In this document: piece by piece, positions 1 through 5,289 of the stretch
How positions within the stretch are numbered: position 1 is the first letter of the stretch
How the letters are laid out: each line of letters starts with the position of its first letter
Origin: an uncultured Flavobacteriales bacterium
GTDB taxonomy: Bacteria; Bacteroidota; Bacteroidia; Flavobacteriales; UBA1820
Assembly: GCA_938023515.1 (NCBI GenBank)
Contig: CALJDR010000046.1
Span: 1-5,289, forward strand
Direction: 5' to 3'
Length of the DNA: 5,289 nucleotides
Notes under the pieces: generated by a model
What the model was told of the DNA's origin: nothing
Seen by the model: the letters and a program-made list of their open reading frames with translations, nothing else
Databases searched by the model: none
Position numbers and translations under genes: made by a program

Positions 1-46
1 AGATGACGTCGAGTCTCGTGGGCTCGGAGATGTGTATAAGAGACAG
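1..46 (+). other. Illumina Nextera adapter remnant (not genomic)
   Basis: Bases 28-46 are exactly the 19-bp Tn5 mosaic end AGATGTGTATAAGAGACAG. Together with bases 13-27 (GTCTCGTGGGCTCGG) they make the complete 34-base Nextera read-2 adapter. Bases 1-4 (AGAT) match the 3' end of the P7 primer, and bases 5-12 (GACGTCGA) fill the 8-base i7 index slot. From memory, the reverse complement TCGACGTC is a Nextera XT index (N729). The stretch is untrimmed library sequence assembled onto the contig end. Any open frame starting in it, such as one at 3-185, is artefactual, and base 47 is the first plausible genomic base. Confidence 0.98.
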
Positions 47-617
47 CTCCTACCCCGCTTATGGTTCCGCCCGTACCAACCCCGGCTACGAACACGTCCA
101 CTTTGCCATCGGTATCGCGCCATATTTCCTGTGCGGTCGTCCGGCGGTGAGCGGCCGGATTGGCCGGATTTTCAAATTGTTGTAAAATAAGCGACCCCGG
201 ATTCCGGCGCTGGAGTTCTTCCGCTTTGGCTACAGCTCCTTTCATTCCTTCTGCGCCGGGAGTCAGTACGATCTGCGCCCCGAGGGCGGCGAGCAGTTTC
301 CGGCGTTCCACGCTCATCGTATCGGGCATGGTAAGCACCAACCTGTACCCTCTGGCTGCCGCCACAAAAGCCAGGCCGACCCCCGTATTGCCGCTGGTAG
401 GTTCTACCAGCAGCGATCCTTTTTTCAGCAGACCTTTCGACTCGGCACCTTCTATCATAGCCAGGGCGGCGCGGTCTTTCACGCTGCCGGCCGGGTTGAA
501 ATATTCCAGTTTGGCAACAAGGCGGGCTTTAAGGCCCTGTTCTTCTTCGTAATTGGATAGCTCCAAGAGCGGGGTGTTCCCGATCAGATCGGTCAGTTTT
601 TTGGCTATTTTGGGCAT
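47..617 (-). CDS. cysK: Cysteine synthase A (O-acetylserine sulfhydrylase), 3' end missing
   Basis: CysK is a cytoplasmic PLP enzyme that converts O-acetylserine plus sulfide to cysteine and acetate, the last step of cysteine synthesis. The frame starts at ATG 617 (MPKIAKKLTDLIGNTPLLEL) and stays open for 190 codons until the adapter cuts it. The family is usually about 305-320 residues, so roughly 120 C-terminal residues are lost. Visible motifs are the LIGNTPL opening (11-17), NPAGSVKDRA (41-50) with the PLP lysine K47, the substrate loop TSGNTG (74-79), the MSVERRKLL helix (101-109), QQFENPANP (146-154), and the phosphate-binding glycine loop GTGGT (181-185). These separate it from cystathionine beta-synthase and threonine synthase; CysM remains a weaker alternative. 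It lies downstream of cysE in the same direction with a 109-bp gap that holds its own promoter. The truncation is an assembly boundary, with no internal stop or frameshift. Confidence 0.95.
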
Positions 618-645
618 GGCGGTAAATTTTTAGTTCTCTTACGTA

Positions 646-677
646 TAAAGTTACGCATAAAACACGAACGCAACAAA
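646..677 (-). promoter_or_regulatory. Probable cysK promoter (Bacteroidota type)
   Basis: Read on the minus strand, TTTGTTG (677-671) forms a -33 element, and TAACTTTA (653-646) matches 7 of 8 positions of the TAnnTTTG -7 consensus. The gap from TTTG to the -7 box is 20 bp, as expected for the Bacteroidota primary sigma factor. Transcription would begin near 641, leaving a leader of about two dozen bases before ATG 617. This is the only promoter in the window with a good -33 box. Confidence 0.65.
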
Positions 678-700
678 CCTTTGGCAAGGATTTGGGGCGA

Positions 701-725
701 CAAAACCGTTTCCCGGAGGAAAACG
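701..725 (-). terminator. Possible weak terminator hairpin after cysE
   Basis: Just past the cysE stop the minus strand reads CGTTTTCC-TCC-GGGAAACG, an 8-bp stem (one G-T wobble) with a 3-base loop. Only GTTTTG follows, so the U-run is short. It could attenuate cysE transcription before the separate cysK promoter. Read-through into cysK is equally plausible. Confidence 0.4.
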
Positions 726-726
726 C

Positions 727-1539
727 TTATTTCTGTTTGACCTTGATGCTTATTTCAGGCTTGTGATATACCCGGGAATGCGGAGGAACGGATTCGGTAA
801 GCCAAACATTACCTCCTACCACCGTATCGTGCCCGATTACCGTATCACCGCCCAGGATCGTGCTCCCGGCATAGATAATGACGTTGTCTTCGATGGTCGG
901 ATGGCGGCGCACCCCGCGCAGTTCTTTATCCACGAACGAAGCACCGAGGGTGACACCCTGGTAAAGCTTTACATTTTTCCCGATCACCGTGGTCTCGCCG
1001 ATGACAACCCCTGTACCATGGTCGATATAAAAATGGGGGCCTATCTGTGCGCCCGGATGGATGTCGATCCCCGTCCGGCTGTGGGCATATTCCGCCACCA
1101 CTCGGGGCAGGATATGAATTCCCAAAGTATGGATGATATGGGCGATACGGTGCACCATCACGGCGTAAAAACCCGGATAGCAAAGCACCACCTCTTCCAG
1201 GCAGCCCGAAGCGGGGTCGCAGTCCCTATACATCCGGGCATCCTCCATCAGCGAGGCATGGACGGCAGGTATCTGGCTGAAGAATTTTTCGGTGAGTATT
1301 TCGCAGCTTACCGACGGGGCGCAAAGCGGGCAGATGATCCCGACGAAATCGCGGTGAAGCTGTTCCCAGCGGCCCTCTATATCCTGGAGGGAAAGCGGAT
1401 CGTCGCTGCGCACCGGAAAAAGCAGATCGGTGATTCCGTCCACAAAACGGTATACCACCGTGTGCGAGGGCACATGCTGGGAAAACTGTGCCGCCGTGCG
1501 GTAAATGCGTTGGGGAAAAGATTCTTTTTCGTCTGCCAT
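727..1539 (-). CDS. cysE: Serine O-acetyltransferase
   Basis: This enzyme transfers acetyl from acetyl-CoA to L-serine, giving the O-acetylserine used by CysK, encoded next door. The protein is 270 residues, starting MADEKESFPQ. The first ~140 residues are the helical SAT domain, and the rest is a left-handed beta-helix of hexapeptide repeats. The catalytic pair is visible in DIHPGAQIG (D159) and IDHGTG (H174), with the same 15-residue separation as D143/H158 of E. coli CysE. VVIGET (178-183), YQGVTLGA (193-200), the RRHPTIEDNV turn (211-220) and VPPHSRVY (251-258) follow. A TTG 30 bases upstream (1569) extends the frame by ten residues, but it lies in the -7 box and is less likely. The gene begins 40 bp after trpB. 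The C-terminus ends KPEISIKVKQK and not in isoleucine, so canonical docking into CysK is doubtful. The family call is secure. The long N-terminus suggests the EpsC/SrpH-like branch rather than the E. coli type. Confidence 0.93.
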   Translation of the reverse strand: MADEKESFPQRIYRTAAQFSQHVPSHTVVYRFVDGITDLLFPVRSDDPLSLQDIEGRWEQLHRDFVGIICPLCAPSVSCEILTEKFFSQIPAVHASLMEDARMYRDCDPASGCLEEVVLCYPGFYAVMVHRIAHIIHTLGIHILPRVVAEYAHSRTGIDIHPGAQIGPHFYIDHGTGVVIGETTVIGKNVKLYQGVTLGASFVDKELRGVRRHPTIEDNVIIYAGSTILGGDTVIGHDTVVGGNVWLTESVPPHSRVYHKPEISIKVKQK

Positions 1540-1555
1540 CAAGGTTCGGGATATG

Positions 1556-1574
1556 GTGTATTTACACAAAAATA
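1556..1574 (-). promoter_or_regulatory. Candidate cysE promoter -7 box with overlapping inverted repeat
   Basis: The minus strand carries TATTTTTG (1574-1567), a perfect TAnnTTTG match, 27 bp before the cysE ATG. No TTTG lies at the expected -33 position, which falls inside the end of trpB, so the promoter would be weak or activator-dependent. Immediately downstream, sharing one base, is GTGTA-AA-TACAC (1567-1556), a perfect 5-bp inverted repeat across the expected transcription start. It could be an operator or chance. Confidence 0.4.
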
Positions 1575-1579
1575 GGGAT

Positions 1580-2758
1580 TTATTTGAAATGTTCGAGATA
1601 CGTCGGCATATCCTTGTCGCCGCGGCCCGAAACGGTCAACACTACCACGGAACCTTTTTTGAAATCGTAACGGGGCAGCACGGCCAGTGCATGGGCCGAT
1701 TCGAGGGCCGGAATGATGCCCTCGGTGCTCGTTAGCTCGAACGCGGCGCGAAGTGCCTGGTCGTCGGTGACGGCCAGAACTTCGGAACGACCGGAAACAG
1801 ACATATTGGCATGGGCCGGCCCCACACCGGGATAATCCAAACCGGCCGATATGGAATACGGCTCGGCCGTATCCCCGTTTTCATCGAGCAGTACGAGCGT
1901 TTTGCTGCCGTGCAGCACGCTTTCTTTACCCAAGGTCATCGTAGCGGCATGTTCAGCCGTATCGACCCCCAAACCGGCTGCTTCGGCCTCTATCAGGTGC
2001 ACCCGCATGTCGTCCAGGTAGTGGTAGAACGTACCGATGGCATTGCTGCCCCCACCGATACAGGCTACCAGGTAGTCGGGATAGTCCCGGCCTTCCTTTT
2101 CGAGAAGCTGGGCCTTGATCTCCTGGGAAATAACCGATTGGAAACGGGCGACCATATCCGGGTACGGATGCGGCCCTACGGCCGAACCGATGAGGTAAAA
2201 TGTTTCTTTCGGATGCTCGCACCAGTCTTTCAGGGCTTCATCGACTGCCTCCTTCAGGGTCTTTCGCCCGCTGTACACCGGGACGACCGTTGCCCCGAGC
2301 ATACGCATTTTCTGCACGTTGAGCATCTGACGTTCGATATCCACCGCTCCCATGTAAATATGGCATTCCATATCCATCAGGGCGCATACGGTAGCAGTAG
2401 CCACACCGTGCTGTCCGGCGCCGGTCTCGGCGATGATGCGCCGTTTGCCCATGCGGCGGGCCAAAAGGATCTGGCCGATGGTGTTGTTTATCTTGTGGGC
2501 GCCGGTATGATTGAGGTCTTCCCGCTTCAGGTAAATCCGGGCGCCGTATTTATCCGACAGTTTCTGCGAAAAATACAACGGGGACGGGCGGCCTACGTAA
2601 TCCCGCATCAGGGCGTCGAACTCTTCCCGGAAGCCCGGTTCTTCGATCACCCGGAGGTATTCTTTCTGCAAGGTCTCTATATTGGGGCGGAGCATATCCG
2701 GTACGTATGTCCCGCCGAAAGGGCCGTAAAACCCCTGGTCGTTTATATTATAGCTCAT
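1580..2758 (-). CDS. trpB: Tryptophan synthase beta chain
   Basis: TrpB is the PLP subunit that condenses indole with L-serine to form tryptophan, normally in an alpha2-beta2 complex with TrpA. The protein is 392 residues, starting MSYNINDQGFYGPFGGTYVP. The frame is open upstream to an ATG at 2836, but that start lies before the promoter and adds 26 residues unlike any TrpB N-terminus, so 2758 is chosen. Motifs are GRPSPLYF (56-63), YLKREDLNHTGAHKINN (76-92) with the PLP lysine K89, AETGAGQHGVA (110-120) with the catalytic glutamate E111, GPHPYPDMVARFQ (195-207), the phosphate loop GGGSNA (235-240), SISAGLDYPGVGP (302-314), IIPALESAHA (348-357) and SGRGDKD (377-383). Length and motifs fit the standard TrpB1 class, close to Bacteroides TrpB as I recall it. 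No trpA or other trp gene adjoins it; cysE follows in the same direction 40 bp on. Confidence 0.96.
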   Translation of the reverse strand: MSYNINDQGFYGPFGGTYVPDMLRPNIETLQKEYLRVIEEPGFREEFDALMRDYVGRPSPLYFSQKLSDKYGARIYLKREDLNHTGAHKINNTIGQILLARRMGKRRIIAETGAGQHGVATATVCALMDMECHIYMGAVDIERQMLNVQKMRMLGATVVPVYSGRKTLKEAVDEALKDWCEHPKETFYLIGSAVGPHPYPDMVARFQSVISQEIKAQLLEKEGRDYPDYLVACIGGGSNAIGTFYHYLDDMRVHLIEAEAAGLGVDTAEHAATMTLGKESVLHGSKTLVLLDENGDTAEPYSISAGLDYPGVGPAHANMSVSGRSEVLAVTDDQALRAAFELTSTEGIIPALESAHALAVLPRYDFKKGSVVVLTVSGRGDKDMPTYLEHFK

Positions 2759-2781
2759 ATCTGTTTTTATGGTGTTGAGGG

Positions 2782-2814
2782 CAAATGTATGTATTTTACC
2801 CCGATTTAAACAAT
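2782..2814 (-). promoter_or_regulatory. Probable trpB promoter
   Basis: On the minus strand TACATTTG (2789-2782) matches TAnnTTTG perfectly. ATTG (2814-2811), 21 bp upstream, is a 3-of-4 match to the TTTG -33 box. The expected start near 2777 gives a leader of about 20 bases to ATG 2758, with no Shine-Dalgarno sequence, as is common in this phylum. I see no leader peptide rich in tryptophan and no T-box. Confidence 0.6.
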
Positions 2815-2837
2815 CATATTCTATTTTTTTAAACAAT
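2805..2837. repeat. 10-bp direct repeat TTTAAACAAT in trpB upstream region
   Basis: TTTAAACAAT occurs at 2805-2814 and again at 2828-2837, with 23 bp from start to start, about two helical turns. The copy nearer trpB contains the proposed -33 element. The spacing fits a pair of regulator half-sites, but the region is A/T-rich and chance is possible. Confidence 0.45.
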
Positions 2838-2920
2838 ATTCCTTAATCACACAAAAAACACAAAAAGAATCGCAAAACCATTTTTATCCTGTCCTATACT
2901 CCCGGTCAGTCATTTTATGC

Positions 2921-2928
2921 TATCTTTG
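2921..2928 (+). promoter_or_regulatory. Probable -7 box for the DUF3575 gene
   Basis: TATCTTTG is a perfect TAnnTTTG match, ending 29 bp before the GTG start at 2958. No clear TTTG is present about 20 bp upstream. The intergenic region 2759-2957 therefore holds divergent promoters, and I see nothing else coding in it. Confidence 0.5.
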
Positions 2929-2957
2929 CTCTGTACAAATCTTCGCACATAAAAGCC

Positions 2958-3632
2958 GTGAAAAATAAAAAGCTATTCTTTCTGATGTGCATTGCCGCAT
3001 GCTTATGGGGCAAAGGGCTCTATGCACAGACGGAACTGAAAGTAAACGGAGCCTACGCTTTGGCCGGCGTAATAAATATCTCTGCCGAGGTTCCTATCTC
3101 CCCCCGGCTGTCCCTGTCGGGAGAAATGCTGTACTCCCCTTGGGAATCAGTCAAACTGGGCGGGCACTCCCGGCCGGAAAAATTCGGATATGTAATGAGC
3201 GAAGTACGATGGTACTTTAAAAAGACGGACAAGGAACTCCACCGGGGATGGTGGCTGGGGGCCGATCTGGGCGCTTTGGTGATGATGAAAATATCCCGGC
3301 CACACCTTTTTAATAACGGAAAGATATTCGATTGGTACAATAAATACGAAAAAGGGGCCGGCATTATGACCGGACTGACCGTGGGATACAAATGGATCCT
3401 GAACCCTCGCTTTACTTTAGAAGTTTACGCCGGGGGAACGTTCGTCACCGGTTGGTACAATGGATATTACCTGTATGACGAATTCGATGCACAGGGCAAC
3501 AAGATCCATTCAAAAGACGAGATCATTATGAAACCCCACCGCCCGAACCAACCTGAGGAAGACGATCCCTGGAACGGTTCGTCGAACTGGATACCTCGCT
3601 TCGGGGTAAACCTGGCCTATAAATTTTTGTAG
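2958..3632 (+). CDS. DUF3575-like secreted outer-membrane protein
   Basis: This is a 224-residue exported protein of unknown function. GTG 2958 is chosen because it gives a complete signal peptide: a basic KNKK, a hydrophobic run from residue 6, and a likely signal peptidase I site after LYA23 before Q24. An in-frame ATG at residue 10 would destroy the signal. The mature part alternates short amphipathic strands with turns, as in a small beta-barrel: KVNGAYALAGVINISAEVP (28-46), SPRLSLSGEMLYSPW (48-62), SEVRWYFKK (81-89), GWWLGADLG (97-105), GLTVGYKWILNPRFTLEVYAGG (139-160) and a last strand FGVNLAYKFL (215-224) with near-terminal phenylalanine. The pattern of a self-describing barrel strand, then EVRWYF and GYKWIL, matches DUF3575 proteins of Bacteroidales, some of which lie near fimbrial genes. 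No fimbrial gene is visible here. An extracellular loop at about 173-210 is charged and proline-rich (NQPEEDDPW). Confidence 0.8.
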   Translation: MKNKKLFFLMCIAACLWGKGLYAQTELKVNGAYALAGVINISAEVPISPRLSLSGEMLYSPWESVKLGGHSRPEKFGYVMSEVRWYFKKTDKELHRGWWLGADLGALVMMKISRPHLFNNGKIFDWYNKYEKGAGIMTGLTVGYKWILNPRFTLEVYAGGTFVTGWYNGYYLYDEFDAQGNKIHSKDEIIMKPHRPNQPEEDDPWNGSSNWIPRFGVNLAYKFL

Positions 3633-3653
3633 CCGATTCTGATCCTCAATAAC

Positions 3654-3682
3654 AAAACGCCCCGCAATGCCGGGGCGTTTTT
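3654..3682. terminator. Strong bidirectional intrinsic terminator
   Basis: A perfect 11-bp stem, AAAACGCCCCG (3654-3664) with CGGGGCGTTTT (3671-3681), encloses a 6-base loop. Five T residues follow on the plus strand, and the leading A-run supplies four on the minus strand. It sits between convergent stops at 3632 and 3703, ending the DUF3575 gene in one direction and pstS in the other. Confidence 0.92.
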
Positions 3683-3702
3683 CACACACAACAACACTCA
3701 AT

Positions 3703-4530
3703 TTATTTCAACGGCACATAACCGTCTTCCCGAATGACCGCCTGGCCCGCCGGGGATAAAAGATAGTCCACAAAAGGACGCACGGCGTCCTCCCGGGACA
3801 AATCGTAGTAATAATACAGGGGGCGCACTACCGGGTACAGGCCCGCCGATGCATTCTCTACCGAAGGGTAGACATAGGATTTCCCGCCATCATAGGATAC
3901 GGCTAAAGCTTTTACCCGGGGACTTACATAAGCCAATCCTACGTATCCGATAGCCCCTTTGGTCTGGCTGACAGATTGGATAATGGCTCCGGTCGCCGGC
4001 ATGGATAGTGTCCCGGCCATATAATTTCGGTATTCCAACACGCTTTCCTTGAAGAATTCATAGGTCCCGGAAGAAGTTTCCCGGCTGTACACGACAATCT
4101 TCATGTCGTTCCCCCCTACTTCCTTCCAATTGGTGATCTTTCCGCGGAATATCCCTTCGAGTTGCCCGCGGGTCAGGCGGGCGACAGGATTGGAAGGATT
4201 TACCACGACAGCCAGCGCATCGTAAGCGATGATCGCTTCCCGTATCTCTTTTCCGGCCTTTTTGAATTTCATCCTTTCCCCGAACGATATCCCACGCGAG
4301 GCCATTGCGATGTCGCAGGTTCCATCCATCAGGGAAGAAATCCCCACACCAGTCCCTCCGCCCGTTACGGTAACATGCGCCTGCGGATGGATCCTCATAA
4401 AATCCTCAGCTGCCTGCTGGGAAACGGGCAGTACCGTATCGCTGCCTTTTATCCGTTGGGCATGTGCCGGCAGGAGGAGTCCCAAAAAGAACAGGAAAAA
4501 GCCGATTCTCAAAATACCGTTGCGTTCCAT
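3703..4530 (-). CDS. pstS: Phosphate ABC transporter substrate-binding protein
   Basis: PstS is the periplasmic protein that binds inorganic phosphate and delivers it to the PstCAB permease. The protein is 275 residues, starting MERNGILRIG. The frame is open further upstream to 4668, but that extension overlaps phoU and lacks signal features. Residues 1-24 are a signal peptide (hydrophobic FFLFFLGLLL, cleavage after AHA24). Phosphate-contact motifs are KGSDTV (28-33), the helix-capping GGGTGVGISSL (57-67), DIAMASR (73-79) and SRETSSGT (149-156). KITNWKEVGG (131-140) and GAIGYVGLAY (192-201) are also typical of the family. It is shorter than E. coli PstS (about 320 mature residues) but normal for the compact PstS-like group. 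It starts 8 bp after phoU, so the two are cotranscribed, and it is the last gene before the shared terminator. PHO-type regulation is likely from family knowledge, but no regulator box was recognised. Confidence 0.92.
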   Translation of the reverse strand: MERNGILRIGFFLFFLGLLLPAHAQRIKGSDTVLPVSQQAAEDFMRIHPQAHVTVTGGGTGVGISSLMDGTCDIAMASRGISFGERMKFKKAGKEIREAIIAYDALAVVVNPSNPVARLTRGQLEGIFRGKITNWKEVGGNDMKIVVYSRETSSGTYEFFKESVLEYRNYMAGTLSMPATGAIIQSVSQTKGAIGYVGLAYVSPRVKALAVSYDGGKSYVYPSVENASAGLYPVVRPLYYYYDLSREDAVRPFVDYLLSPAGQAVIREDGYVPLK

Positions 4531-4532
4531 AA

Positions 4533-4538
4533 CTTCCT
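4533..4538 (-). promoter_or_regulatory. Shine-Dalgarno site of pstS
   Basis: AGGAAG on the minus strand lies in the 8-bp phoU-pstS gap, two bases before ATG 4530. It is the clearest ribosome-binding site in the window. It supports 4530 as the pstS start and translation coupled to phoU termination. Confidence 0.6.
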
Positions 4539-5213
4539 TTATTCCTCTTTTTTCCCGGAATGTTTCAGCACTTTGGCGTCGATGAAGAACACGATCTCCT
4601 CGGCCATATTGGTAATATGGTCCCCGGCACGTTCGAGCTTGCGCACGACGCTGAGCAGCCCCAGGCACAGCAGGGTGTCTTCGGGATGCTGTTTGATATG
4701 TTCAGCCAAGGCATGAGGTGCACGGGCGTTTATCTCGTCTACTATATTGTCTTTTGCCAGCACGGAAGTAGCCAACGAAATATCCTCGTTTTCCAATGCC
4801 TTTTTGGCCATAGAAAGCATGGAAAGCACCTGTGCGGACATTTCTTCCAGACGCAGGTTTTTCAGCAGTATGGGATCGATCTCGGCAGCCCCGCAGCCCA
4901 TTACAAAGCGGGCCGTACGGTCGGCAAAATCCCCCATGCGTTCCAGGTTGTTGTTGATCTTGAGCATCGCCAGAGTAAAGCGCAGATCGATCGCCACAGG
5001 ATTGTACAAAGCGATGATGTCCTCCACGTCGCTGTCGATGGACAGTTCGAATGCATTCACCTTTTTCTCGCGGACTACCACCTGATTGGCCAGTTCCTTG
5101 TCCATGGTCAGCACGGCGCGTTCGGCGCGTTCAAGCTGGTGGTACACCAGGTCCCACATCTGGAAGATCTGTTTTTTGAGCTGTGTGAGCTCCGATTCCA
5201 TGAATTTTACCAT
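4539..5213 (-). CDS. phoU: Phosphate signalling/transport regulator PhoU
   Basis: PhoU is a cytoplasmic, mainly helical protein that links the Pst transporter to the PhoR sensor kinase and restrains phosphate uptake and the Pho response. At 224 residues it has the usual length and two three-helix repeats. The metal-binding E/DxxxD signatures are present in both halves: LERMGDFADR (90-99; E91, D95, D98) and LERAGDHITNMAEE (193-206; E194, D198). KVNAFELSIDSDVEDIIALYNPVAIDLR (51-78) is the conserved first-repeat helix region. ATG 5213 is taken as the start; an ATG four codons in (5201) is possible. pstS follows directly. In many bacteria phoU comes last after pstB, so here pstCAB may lie upstream beyond the contig edge. 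That is inference. No TAnnTTTG box lies in the 76 bases upstream. Confidence 0.95.
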   Translation of the reverse strand: MVKFMESELTQLKKQIFQMWDLVYHQLERAERAVLTMDKELANQVVVREKKVNAFELSIDSDVEDIIALYNPVAIDLRFTLAMLKINNNLERMGDFADRTARFVMGCGAAEIDPILLKNLRLEEMSAQVLSMLSMAKKALENEDISLATSVLAKDNIVDEINARAPHALAEHIKQHPEDTLLCLGLLSVVRKLERAGDHITNMAEEIVFFIDAKVLKHSGKKEE

Positions 5214-5256
5214 ATCGTTTATATTTTACTTTTTATCGTCGGATTATCCCTTACGT

Positions 5257-5289
5257 ACTTTTCTTTTGTCTGCCGCACAAAAGAAAAGT
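5257..5289. repeat. Perfect 13-bp inverted repeat at the contig end
   Basis: ACTTTTCTTTTGT (5257-5269) and its exact reverse complement ACAAAAGAAAAGT (5277-5289) flank the 7-base loop CTGCCGC. The contig stops on the last base of the second arm. The repeat lies 43 bp upstream of phoU. No T-run follows on the minus strand, so it is not a classic terminator for a gene upstream of phoU. Similar ACTTTTCTTT/AAAGAAAAGT hairpins are, from memory, frequent between genes in Bacteroidales, which would explain the assembly break. Confidence 0.85.

Noticed and set aside
28..46. Tn5 mosaic end as evidence of a transposon
   Set aside because: It is preceded by index and primer sequence, so it comes from library preparation and not from a mobile element.
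3..185. Short plus-strand frame beginning at base 3
   Set aside because: Its first codons are adapter sequence and the rest is antisense to cysK.
1540..1569. TTG start extending cysE by ten residues
   Set aside because: TTG 1569 falls in the predicted -7 box, and an ATG at 1539 gives a normal serine acetyltransferase N-terminus.
763..1575. Plus-strand open frame of 270 codons
   Set aside because: It lies wholly antisense to cysE, shows no family motif, and is explained by the codon usage of the real gene.
1811..2809. Plus-strand open frame of 332 codons
   Set aside because: It is antisense to trpB, whose motifs are complete; the translation has no recognisable domain.
2759..2836. ATG 2836 as the trpB start
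   Set aside because: It lies upstream of the -7 box, and the added residues do not resemble a TrpB N-terminus.
2759..2957. Riboswitch, T-box or small RNA in the divergent intergenic region
   Set aside because: No stable stem or conserved box was visible; leaders are only about 20-25 bases.
4531..4668. Longer N-terminus for pstS
   Set aside because: It would overlap phoU and bury the signal peptide; ATG 4530 has a Shine-Dalgarno site.

Overview
The window is a short contig, most likely from a Bacteroidales bacterium (phylum Bacteroidota). Three things point there. The tryptophan synthase beta chain closely resembles the Bacteroides type as I remember it. There is a DUF3575-type outer-membrane protein, a family typical of this order. 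The intergenic regions carry -7 boxes of the form TAnnTTTG at short, similar distances from the start codons, and Shine-Dalgarno sequences are mostly absent. The genus cannot be told from this sequence.

Bases 1-46 are not genomic. They are the end of an Illumina P7/i7 adapter, an 8-base index, and the Nextera read-2 transposon end. True sequence begins at base 47, in the middle of cysK.

The left half (47-2758, minus strand) is a tandem of amino-acid biosynthesis genes read in the order trpB, cysE, cysK. TrpB joins serine and indole to make tryptophan. CysE acetylates serine to O-acetylserine, and CysK replaces the acetyl group with sulfide to give cysteine. All three steps draw on serine, and TrpB and CysK share the fold-type II PLP scaffold. 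Promoter-like boxes precede each gene, so they may be transcribed separately as well as together. cysK lacks roughly its last third because of the contig edge.

The middle (2759-3702) has a divergent promoter region of about 200 bp, then one plus-strand gene for a secreted DUF3575-like outer-membrane beta-barrel. A strong 11-bp hairpin terminator follows. It has T-runs on both strands and so also serves the convergent gene beyond it.

The right half (3703-5213, minus strand) is phosphate uptake: phoU followed 8 bp later by pstS. Together these are the regulatory and periplasmic-binding parts of a Pst phosphate system whose permease and ATPase genes are not in the window. The contig ends exactly on the second arm of a perfect 13-bp inverted repeat upstream of phoU, probably a dispersed repeat where assembly stopped.

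I see no CRISPR array, tRNA, rRNA, transposase, phage gene or new multi-gene system here. The content is mostly housekeeping metabolism. The points worth a second look are the adapter, the terminal hairpin, the detached trpB beside cysteine genes, and a serine acetyltransferase without the usual C-terminal isoleucine.
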